From positions 1 through 22,078 of the IMG/VR virus record IMGVR_UViG_3300025869_001450: a DNA stretch of 22,078 bases; one strand, written 5' to 3'. Under the pieces are notes generated by a model. That model did not search any database, was not told the DNA's origin, and saw only the letters and a program-made list of their open reading frames with translations. Source of the DNA: a virus. Below are positions 1 to 6,020 of this stretch, one piece after another. The number at the start of each line of letters is the position of its first letter. Position 1 is the first letter of the stretch. Position numbers and translations under genes: made by a program.

Positions 1-797
1 ATATCTGGTTGAGAAAATGTGACTGTAGGCGCTGTTGTATATGCACCACCTTGAGTAATTGATACTAAGGATACACCATCACCTGATAATGTTGAAGTAC
101 CAAATGCTTGATAAGTACTAAGTTCAATAGTAAACTGGTAATCCGAACTTGCAATTGAGAGAGAATCTTCAATCGCATCAATCTCTGTAATACCTGTTTC
201 AAGTGTTTCTGATCCATAATCAAAGAGGCGACATTTTAGTTTATAAACTGGATTTTGGTTTAACTGAAAGAAAGGATCGTCATGATCAACAAAGTTAATC
301 TCAAATAATTTTTTAAGCACAGGATGATAAATTGCGTCACCCTCTAGAGGACGATCTGTATCAGTTGCATCTGTTTCATTCAAAATATAAAATGTTTCAC
401 CTTCTAGTCTAGATGTTGCTATCGATCCCGACTCTAAAAGAATAGAACCAGATGAGGTTGTGTCTGTTGCAGTTTCAATCCGAATTTGTTTTGTCTTCTC
501 TTGAAATCTTTTCTTACTGACAATGAACGTAGCTTCACTTAAATTCTGCAAACCAAATTGACTCATTATTTCTTGTTCACCGGCATAACCACCTTCGGAA
601 CTTTCCATGTACATTTCTATAGGTGCCTGAGTTCTGAATTTAGATAACGAATCCTCACCAAGAACTGTGTCCTCAGCGACAAGTTCGCGGTCAAGATAAT
701 ATACATCATGACCATGAATCTGAATTGCTTCTACAAGCAAATCAGCATATAGTAGTTTTTCAGATGCAAGTATATTAGTTACGTTTGTTACGGCCAT
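1..797 (-). CDS. Second gp14-like neck protein (3' end beyond window)
   Basis: This frame opens with ATG at 797 and stays open to the window edge, giving about 265 residues. It closely resembles the protein encoded just upstream (797-1750) over about the first 220 residues. Shared blocks include GHDVYYLDR, LVAEDTVLGEDSLSKF, the stretch around FGLQNLSEATFIVSK, and NETDAT followed by EGDAIYHP. It is therefore a tandem copy of the T4-like neck protein gp14, which in T4 forms part of the head-completion/neck structure. After about residue 220 the copies diverge: this one carries a Gly/Thr-rich tail with a GGAYTTAPTVTFS motif, reminiscent of small beta-rich modules in phage fibre proteins. Its ATG overlaps the upstream stop codon by one base (TAATG), so translation is probably coupled. 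Family assignment is strong; whether this copy is the working neck protein or has a new role is unknown. Confidence 0.8.
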   Translation of the reverse strand, partial: MAVTNVTNILASEKLLYADLLVEAIQIHGHDVYYLDRELVAEDTVLGEDSLSKFRTQAPIEMYMESSEGGYAGEQEIMSQFGLQNLSEATFIVSKKRFQEKTKQIRIETATDTTSSGSILLESGSIATSRLEGETFYILNETDATDTDRPLEGDAIYHPVLKKLFEINFVDHDDPFFQLNQNPVYKLKCRLFDYGSETLETGITEIDAIEDSLSIASSDYQFTIELSTYQAFGTSTLSGDGVSLVSITQGGAYTTAPTVTFSQPD

Positions 798-1750
798 TAT
801 GCTACACTCCCAACGTCACCGAATGGATTTGACTCACTAAAGTCTAGAACAGTATCATCTAAGGTTTCAAATAATTCGTTCTGAGCAGTTTTATCAGTAA
901 CACCATCACCAAGCACAAACTCCTCAGTTATGATATAACTACCATTTTCAAGTAGAATACTTTCACCATAAGATGCGGGGTCTGATGTAACTATTGTGTT
1001 GTCCAGAGTTGTACTACTAGAAAGGTCAAAATCACCAAAGTCTAGAGTTATCGGGCCACCCGCAATAGATGGTCTTTCAAGAGTGAATTGATAATCAGAA
1101 GTTCTAACTGATAGACTATCTGAGATTGCATCAATGTCAGTAATGCCTGTGGTAAACTCTTCAGAAGAATAATCAAACAATCGACAACGCATTTTGTAAA
1201 CAGGGTTATTATCTAATTGATGAAAGGGGTCATCATGATCTACAAAATTAATTTCGAATAGTTTACCCAGCTGCGGGTGATAAATTGCATCACCCTCGAA
1301 AGGTCTATCAGCATCGGTTGCATCAGTTTCGTTTATTATATAAGATATTGTGCTGTTAGTAACCGTACCAGATTCTAGTTGAATTGCACCAGATGTTGAA
1401 TCTGTACCTTCCTCAATTTCTATTTGTTTTGTCTTATCTTGAAACTTTGTTTTACTTACAATAAAAGTTGCTTCACTTAGATTTTGCAAACCAAACTGAG
1501 TTAGAAGTTCACGTTCACCCCCATAACCAAGAGCAGAATCTTCCATGTACATTTCAATAGTAGCTTGATTATTAAATTTTGACAAAGAGTCTTCACCAAG
1601 AACATTATCTTCTGCAACAAGAGTACGGTCAAGATAATAGACATCATGACCCTTGTGACGAATAGATTCTGCAACCAAGTCAGCATATAGAGACTGTTCA
1701 GATGCAATCGCACTCACACCATTTGTATGGAAGTGTTTATTAACTGCCAT
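797..1750 (-). CDS. 14: T4-like neck protein gp14
   Basis: The 317-residue protein matches my recollection of gp14 neck proteins of T4-like marine phages: an N-terminal half with GHDVYYLDR at about residues 34-42, LGEDSLSKF and IEMYMED, and a C-terminus ending in a DFSESNPFGD block that I recall as typical of the family. Gp14 acts with gp13 in closing the filled head and joining it to the tail. The gene starts two bases after the gp13 stop, and the gp13-gp14 order matches T4. It is probably transcribed late from the TATAAATA element before gp13. It is followed by a second diverged copy, which is unusual. Identification rests on remembered family motifs and gene order, not on a search. Confidence 0.88.
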   Translation of the reverse strand: MAVNKHFHTNGVSAIASEQSLYADLVAESIRHKGHDVYYLDRTLVAEDNVLGEDSLSKFNNQATIEMYMEDSALGYGGERELLTQFGLQNLSEATFIVSKTKFQDKTKQIEIEEGTDSTSGAIQLESGTVTNSTISYIINETDATDADRPFEGDAIYHPQLGKLFEINFVDHDDPFHQLDNNPVYKMRCRLFDYSSEEFTTGITDIDAISDSLSVRTSDYQFTLERPSIAGGPITLDFGDFDLSSSTTLDNTIVTSDPASYGESILLENGSYIITEEFVLGDGVTDKTAQNELFETLDDTVLDFSESNPFGDVGSVA

Positions 1751-1752
1751 AG

Positions 1753-2574
1753 TTATCCTACCATGTAATTTACTGGTAACTCAAATGTGAGAGCGATTTG
1801 TTCTTCTAACTTATTAATCTCTTCCTGTGCTTGTGAGTAAATTGTATCACCATTCATGGTAACACCGCCCAACATTGCAACACCACTAAACTTAGACAGG
1901 TTCGCACCCCACTGTTGTTTGATTAGTGCAGTTGCATATCTCTTGAGATAGATGTCGTCAAAAATATCTGTGTAAGTTGCTGGGTCTAGTTTACGATAAC
2001 ACTCGACAATGATATAGTCTGTTCCAGCAGTAAAGTCATTCTCCCAATCTGCATCGATGTACAGACGGTTTTGATGTTGGTTGAAACGGATTGGTGTTTC
2101 ACCCACAAGAATATGTTCTAGAAAATCTAAGTTGTCCATAGCCATCTGATACTGAATGACAGACGTAGAGGACAGGTCAAATAAATCATTGAGACGCAAC
2201 TGGTAACGCATATCAAACATGTTACTACCACCACCCGTGTCTGTAAATGGCCATACCTGTATCACAGACACAACAGCACTTGGCATCGGGATAAAGTTAT
2301 TACCCTCCAGAAATGTTGCGGTGATGGAATTATCTGATGTATCTGTTCCGGTTGATGTTGTGTTTGCTCTTGCTCGCGTAACTTCTTCTTCGGTAATAAG
2401 ATGTTTGAGATACATCTTCTCAATACCGTCATAGTGATACTGTGCAAAAAATTGTAGGGCTTCATCGATACGATCATCTGCTTGATCGTCTGATACGTTG
2501 ATATCAATGACACCAGAACCTAACGCTCGTAAGCAATAATCTTTGAATGTTGATTTACTTGTGGGTATGGCCAT
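1753..2574 (-). CDS. 13: T4-like neck protein gp13
   Basis: The 273-residue protein begins MAIPTSKSTFKDYCLRALG and continues with IDINVSDDQADDRIDEALQ and an FFAQYHYDGIEK block, the characteristic N-terminus of gp13 neck proteins in T4-like marine phages. In T4, gp13 works with gp14 to complete the head before tail joining. ATG at 2574 is supported by a Shine-Dalgarno-like AAGGAT about seven bases upstream and by a TATAAATA late promoter element at 2594-2601. It is the first gene of the gp13-gp14-gp14' set. Its upstream neighbours are cargo genes rather than the fibre/wac genes expected from T4 order. Confidence 0.9.
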   Translation of the reverse strand: MAIPTSKSTFKDYCLRALGSGVIDINVSDDQADDRIDEALQFFAQYHYDGIEKMYLKHLITEEEVTRARANTTSTGTDTSDNSITATFLEGNNFIPMPSAVVSVIQVWPFTDTGGGSNMFDMRYQLRLNDLFDLSSTSVIQYQMAMDNLDFLEHILVGETPIRFNQHQNRLYIDADWENDFTAGTDYIIVECYRKLDPATYTDIFDDIYLKRYATALIKQQWGANLSKFSGVAMLGGVTMNGDTIYSQAQEEINKLEEQIALTFELPVNYMVG

Positions 2575-2593
2575 GAAGATATCCTTTTTTATA

Positions 2594-2601
2594 TATTTAT
2601 A
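2594..2601 (-). promoter_or_regulatory. T4-type late promoter before gp13
   Basis: The minus strand reads CTTATAAATATAT here and contains the exact T4 late promoter octamer TATAAATA. It ends 19 bases before the gp13 ATG at 2574, with AAGGAT as ribosome binding site in between. The same octamer at similar spacing precedes the genes at 19052 and 20052. The stop codon of the upstream acetyltransferase gene (2597-2599) lies inside the octamer, so the cargo region abuts the neck-gene promoter exactly. Confidence 0.75.
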
Positions 2602-3091
2602 AGATTTCGTTTATTGCGATACAGTTTGGGCCAAATTCTACGCCCTCGTCTATCCACCCCCCAATCTTGCGAAACCCCACACTTTCATATGCAGGCAGTG
2701 CAGATTTCCTTGGCATAGTCCAGATAATTCTGCATTCTTCTTGTTTCGCACTATTTATAGTAAGTTTTAAAAGCATATTTGACACTCTGTGACCCCTATG
2801 TTCTGGACTTACATACAACCCTCTGGACCTGTAAATATTATCATTCGTCTTAAACCCACTATTGACACCTATAAGTTTACCATCTGATTTTGCTGCCCAG
2901 AAGGTAGGTTCATACTTCCATATTGTATCTTTCTGTTTTGTTATAGATATGTTTCCATAACCTTCCCACAATTCCGCATCCCATGACAGGGAGCTTCGAG
3001 ATTCTATTTTACTTACTCTGTTAGGCCACAGACCTTCGTTCCAAAGGTCATATATTTCCTCAAAGGTAGTCTCAGAATATTCACAAATCAT
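2597..3091 (-). CDS. GNAT-family N-acetyltransferase
   Basis: The 164-residue protein has the GNAT acetyl-CoA binding signature: strand 4 LYVSPEHRG leading into RGHRVS at residues 99-104, the relaxed Q/RxxGxG/A loop. A C-terminal ALPAYESVGFRKIG block follows at 131-144, the usual motif B with Ala, Tyr and GF. It would transfer an acetyl group from acetyl-CoA to an amine or hydroxyl; the acceptor cannot be read, although amino-sugar or peptide modification fits the neighbours. It stands alone on the minus strand between the inverted plus-strand cassette and gp13. Only 15 bases separate its start from the divergent gene at 3107, and no Shine-Dalgarno is visible before its ATG. Confidence 0.85.
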   Translation of the reverse strand: MICEYSETTFEEIYDLWNEGLWPNRVSKIESRSSLSWDAELWEGYGNISITKQKDTIWKYEPTFWAAKSDGKLIGVNSGFKTNDNIYRSRGLYVSPEHRGHRVSNMLLKLTINSAKQEECRIIWTMPRKSALPAYESVGFRKIGGWIDEGVEFGPNCIAINEIL

Positions 3092-3106
3092 ATTACTATA
3101 TATAAC
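3092..3106. promoter_or_regulatory. Short AT-rich divergent spacer
   Basis: Fifteen bases (ATTACTATATATAAC) separate the divergent starts at 3091 (minus) and 3107 (plus). The spacer has TATATATA-like content on both strands but no exact late octamer, and no purine-rich ribosome binding site in either direction. Promoters for these genes must overlap this spacer or lie inside the opposing coding sequence. Calling it a bidirectional promoter is inference. Confidence 0.3.
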
Positions 3107-3733
3107 ATGAACGAAAACAGAATTGGTATGGTATCAACATCACGAAGTGGTTGTACAGTTTTTCGTAGAGCAATATGTAATATATACGGGATGGCAGACT
3201 CCAATTCTTGGTTGAAAAAAAATGATTATCAGCACATAGAAGAAACACCTTTCTCAAACCAACCACATATACTCAAAATTTTAATTCATTATGTTCCAGA
3301 AAGTAAATTGGGATTTGTTCTCAACGACATGCCTAAGATATGGTTGTACAGGGACGATGAAGTAAGACAGTTTTTAAGTCATGTTGCAAGACTGCACACC
3401 AAAGTAAATCATGTATATGAATCAGATGGTCAACCGATACTAGATGACAACTCTGTTATGGCAACCAGAAATCAGTTTGATATCTTTATGTATCGACGTA
3501 AGCTCTTTTGGAAGGCATGGAAGGTTTATGGATTTATCAAGAACGAACCCCTGATAAAGTTTGAGGACTTTTTGGAAAACCCAACTGAGGTTGTTGAAAA
3601 CCTAGAGGAGTGGTATTGGAAACAGTTTAGATTTGGCGCACCAATTAAATTTCCAATGCCACACAAGATTCAAATGGACTATATAGAAAAGTTTGCAAAC
3701 TACGAAGAGATACTGGAGTGGTTTAATGAGTGA
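3107..3733 (+). CDS. Sulfotransferase-like P-loop protein 1
   Basis: The 208-residue protein starts with a PAPS-sulfotransferase-like 5'-phosphosulfate binding loop, TSRSGCT at residues 11-17, after a short hydrophobic strand. A conserved-looking IWLYRDDEVRQFLS lies at 78-91, where the 3'-phosphate binding Arg/Ser region is expected. KFEDFLENP at 151-159 is a common C-terminal sulfotransferase feature. It would transfer sulfate from PAPS to a hydroxyl or amine, plausibly on a sugar. It is shorter than most carbohydrate sulfotransferases. The gene is on the plus strand, the first of three co-oriented overlapping genes, with no visible Shine-Dalgarno; ATG at 3128 is an alternative start. A generic P-loop nucleotide-binding protein is the main alternative. 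Confidence 0.68.
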   Translation: MNENRIGMVSTSRSGCTVFRRAICNIYGMADSNSWLKKNDYQHIEETPFSNQPHILKILIHYVPESKLGFVLNDMPKIWLYRDDEVRQFLSHVARLHTKVNHVYESDGQPILDDNSVMATRNQFDIFMYRRKLFWKAWKVYGFIKNEPLIKFEDFLENPTEVVENLEEWYWKQFRFGAPIKFPMPHKIQMDYIEKFANYEEILEWFNE

Positions 3734-4487
3734 TTTTTGTATTGTGTGCGTAACCCGTTCTGGTTCGTATTACATAATGGAATATATGTGCAGAGTGTTT
3801 GGTCTTGCCGAAGGAAATGAATGGTTTGGAAGGAACAAAGAGGTTGACCTAACAAATCAATTTGAATTAAAAACAAAAAGAATTGATATTGATTTTCATG
3901 TTAACGAGGGGTTGTTGAGTGATCAGGATATCAAAAATCGATTGAGACATCTTGAAAATTTTCCTATACCGTATTGCATAAAATCAATGCCACCACAGTT
4001 TACCAACACAATTGAATCTGTCAAGCTTCCTCTTGAACAAAGGATAGAAGTAGCACAAGACATACTTAAAGACTTTGATCTAATATGGTTCAAGAACGAA
4101 GATAAGATTTCCCATTTCTGTTATGAGTTGACTTGTATTCGGTGTAGTTCAGCGGGTTATCCTCGACCCAGAGAATATGGAATATATGATTCTGAAAAGA
4201 GAGTAACACCACCAGAAAATTCATTTACCGCAACAGTAGAAGATTTTGATAAATTTATGCGACGTGAAGAGTTCACGGATGCCGTGATGAAAACTTTCAC
4301 ATGTCCTGTCGTAACCTATGACGACTTTGTGAAAAATCAAGACCAAGAGATTCAAAGGATTGCCGACTATTACGATTTACAAATGCAAGACGTATATAAA
4401 ATACCTGTCATACACAACCCAGACTATAGAAACATATTTACAAATTATAGTGAGATTGAAAAATGGTTTACACAATACCAGAGATGA
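3726..4487 (+). CDS. Sulfotransferase-like P-loop protein 2
   Basis: The 253-residue protein has an N-terminal TRSGSYY loop at residues 10-16, followed by a helix. WFKNEDKISHF (121-131) occupies the 3'-phosphate-binding position and TYDDFVKN (197-204) corresponds to the FEDFLENP block of the preceding gene. The two are distant paralogues of the sulfotransferase fold. I chose ATG at 3726, which overlaps the upstream stop by eight bases, rather than an upstream in-frame ATG at 3693 that would add residues before the P-loop strand. Its stop overlaps the next gene as ATGATGA. With the APS kinase encoded about 1.1 kb away on the opposite strand, a PAPS-dependent sulfation step is a reasonable inference. 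Confidence 0.66.
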   Translation: MSDFCIVCVTRSGSYYIMEYMCRVFGLAEGNEWFGRNKEVDLTNQFELKTKRIDIDFHVNEGLLSDQDIKNRLRHLENFPIPYCIKSMPPQFTNTIESVKLPLEQRIEVAQDILKDFDLIWFKNEDKISHFCYELTCIRCSSAGYPRPREYGIYDSEKRVTPPENSFTATVEDFDKFMRREEFTDAVMKTFTCPVVTYDDFVKNQDQEIQRIADYYDLQMQDVYKIPVIHNPDYRNIFTNYSEIEKWFTQYQR

Positions 4488-5035
4488 TGAGCGGTCAGTG
4501 GTTAGAAGGAGAAGTTCTAACCCGTGATAACTATAATGATAAGTTCATAGGACAACTTGCAGACCTGATGGCATCCGTTCACGGTATAGTTACAAAGTCT
4601 CCTCGTATTCCCAAGATGCAGGGCATCGTTGATAGTTTAGAACATTGGGATAATTTTACTAAACAGGCTGTAGAAGAATACTACGGAATACGATCAGAGT
4701 TAAAACACACCGCATATCTTCACGGAGATATATGGGCAGAAAACGTGATAGTAAATGATGGAAGTCTTATCGGGCTAATTGATTGGGAACACGCTGACGT
4801 AGGTGACCCGCATTGGGACTTTAGAATGATCCGTAGATGGATAGGTTGGGACGGTCTTGAAGAGTTGTTATTCTACTATAACGCCAGCACAGGTTTGCAA
4901 TGCAAAAGAAAATACATAGAAGTATTAGACAAGATATCATTGTGTAATTCTAGACAAATACGAAATTTCACCGACCCATTGTTCACTGAGTATATCAAAC
5001 TCTGGCCGTCTATTCCACCTCAAAAGTCTCATTAG
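4484..5035 (+). CDS. APH/choline-kinase-like phosphotransferase, C-lobe only
   Basis: The 183-residue product carries the catalytic half of an APH-family kinase: HGDIWAENVIV at residues 80-90 (Brenner motif, catalytic Asp82 and Asn87) and IDWEHADVGDPHWDF at 99-113 (metal-binding Asp100). It begins at the hinge segment (GQWLEGEVLT, then LADLMASVHG). The roughly 80-100 residue N-lobe with the ATP-binding lysine is absent, and the gene just upstream does not encode it. Either the gene is 5'-truncated or the protein works without the usual N-lobe. ATG at 4484 or 4487 overlaps the stop of the preceding gene; an in-frame ATG at 4463 adds only seven residues. Small-molecule or sugar phosphorylation fits the context better than antibiotic resistance. 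Its 3' end overlaps the convergent gene at 5010 by 26 bases. Confidence 0.75.
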   Translation: MMSGQWLEGEVLTRDNYNDKFIGQLADLMASVHGIVTKSPRIPKMQGIVDSLEHWDNFTKQAVEEYYGIRSELKHTAYLHGDIWAENVIVNDGSLIGLIDWEHADVGDPHWDFRMIRRWIGWDGLEELLFYYNASTGLQCKRKYIEVLDKISLCNSRQIRNFTDPLFTEYIKLWPSIPPQKSH

Positions 5036-5345
5036 ACTTATTAAATACTCTAACTGTACCATCTTCTTCTGTAACCCTACAGGTGATATTATTTGCAGAC
5101 ATATATGTTCTTGTTGCGGCAGATTTATTTGCAAATATATCATCGTTTTTATTAATAATAATATTTGTGTAATCTTCTTTTGAAGAATAAACTACTTCCA
5201 TAGTTGAAGTCAACTCATCATCACTTAAAACTCCTGTCCTAGAAATTGTAATATCGGAATAAAATCTTAAGTCAGTCCATTCTTCGGGCCATTTGGTATC
5301 TGTATCTGGTCTAGTCATAACTCTAGTTATTGTGTATGTTGCCAT
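5010..5345 (-). CDS. Small hypothetical protein, 111 residues
   Basis: I do not recognise this 111-residue protein. It is Thr/Ser/Asp-rich, with alternating short strands (MATYTITRV, DITISRTGV, TMEVVYSS, ITCRVTEEDG), no Cys cluster, no membrane segment and no catalytic motif. The overall look is a small beta-rich protein, possibly virion-associated. ATG at 5345 has a clear GGAGAT ribosome binding site and overlaps the end of the nucleotidyltransferase gene by 23 bases, so it is the last gene of the minus-strand cargo series. It ends convergently with the APH-like gene (26-base overlap). A TATAAATA lies 88 bases upstream at 5433-5440 but inside the preceding coding region and at atypical spacing. 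Confidence 0.6.
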   Translation of the reverse strand: MATYTITRVMTRPDTDTKWPEEWTDLRFYSDITISRTGVLSDDELTSTMEVVYSSKEDYTNIIINKNDDIFANKSAATRTYMSANNITCRVTEEDGTVRVFNKSNETFEVE

Positions 5346-5664
5346 TTCTTATCTCCGTTGCAGAAATCTTTTCAATTTCTTCTCCCAATTGTTCCTGTTC
5401 AATCTTATAACCAACATCTCTTCCGTATGTTATATTTATAATGTTGGGAACGTGCATAATGATATAATCTACATCATATTCATATCCATGATTTTTAAGA
5501 TCAACAATAAGGTCTGGTTGGTCGAACCATCCCTCACCAGTGTCTCTTACCATTATTACAACTTGTCCAGTTTTTGCGTGAGCTCTCTTGAAAAGTTCTC
5601 TGTGTCCTTGATGCCATGGTTGAAACCGTCCAAGCATTTGTACAGTTGGTTTACGTCTATCCAT
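5323..5664 (-). CDS. HxGH-motif nucleotidyltransferase
   Basis: The 113-residue protein has the two hallmarks of the HIGH nucleotidyltransferase superfamily: GRFQPWHQGH at residues 12-21 and ISATEIR at 100-106 (the ISxTxxR motif). The family includes glycerol-3-phosphate cytidylyltransferase, NMN adenylyltransferase and ATP sulfurylase. The GRFQPxHxGH form resembles NadM/NadR and short phage proteins. It would couple an NTP to a phosphorylated substrate, possibly to activate a sugar or alcohol phosphate. The start at 5664 has AAGGAT as ribosome binding site. The first 36 codons overlap the 3' end of the APS kinase gene in another frame, an unusually long 109-base overlap that contains the catalytic HxGH. 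The substrate cannot be assigned. Confidence 0.82.
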   Translation of the reverse strand: MDRRKPTVQMLGRFQPWHQGHRELFKRAHAKTGQVVIMVRDTGEGWFDQPDLIVDLKNHGYEYDVDYIIMHVPNIINITYGRDVGYKIEQEQLGEEIEKISATEIRNGNIHNN

Positions 5665-6020
5665 TTTGAAATCCTTATATTATAATCTTTGGGTTCTATG
5701 AAAATTCTATTGGTATCTTCATATTTTCCGACACCTATTGTTGCCATCCATATTGTAAAGTCTGCGTCAAACTCTCGCCGTGTTTCTTCTGTGGGACAAA
5801 TGAAGTCTGCAACTGCAACTCCACCAGCCATGACCACACCATCTGAAAGGTGTTTCATTCTTTGTGATTGTCGAATACGTCCCTCTGTAGAGAAGTCCCA
5901 ATCATCGTATTTCTCTCTTACTTGATCTGCATTTATCCATATACCAAATAAACTTTTGGCCAGAGGTTCAGCAAATGTACTCTTACCTGATCCCGGTAAA
6001 CCCATCACTAAAATTTTCAT
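5556..6020 (-). CDS. Adenylylsulfate (APS) kinase-like protein
   Basis: The 154-residue protein has a Walker A loop GLPGSGKST at residues 7-15, NADQVRE at 30-36, DWDFSTEGRIRQSQR at 40-54, and KYEDTNRIFIEP at 99-110, in the order and spacing of CysC-type APS kinases. APS kinase phosphorylates adenylylsulfate to PAPS, the donor for sulfotransferases. Two sulfotransferase-like proteins are encoded nearby on the plus strand, so a sulfate-activation role is attractive, although phage homologues of this fold could act on other substrates. ATG overlaps the preceding radical SAM stop as ATGA. The last 32 or so residues, after SKW, lie wholly in the overlap with the nucleotidyltransferase gene and do not look like a family C-terminus. 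Confidence 0.8.
   Translation of the reverse strand: MKILVMGLPGSGKSTFAEPLAKSLFGIWINADQVREKYDDWDFSTEGRIRQSQRMKHLSDGVVMAGGVAVADFICPTEETRREFDADFTIWMATIGVGKYEDTNRIFIEPKDYNIRISKWIDVNQLYKCLDGFNHGIKDTENFSRELTQKLDKL

Noticed and set aside
2752-2759. TATAAATA on the minus strand inside the acetyltransferase gene
   Set aside because: It is intragenic, about 180 bases from the next start, far from the 17-20 base spacing of the convincing late promoters; chance matches are expected in AT-rich DNA.
4484-5035. Aminoglycoside resistance gene
   Set aside because: The Brenner motif is shared by choline, sugar and other small-molecule kinases. The N-lobe is missing and the context is a phage modification cluster.
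5433-5440. TATAAATA on the minus strand inside the nucleotidyltransferase gene
   Set aside because: It lies 87 bases before the 5345 start within coding sequence. It could drive that small gene but does not match the spacing rule, so it is not called.
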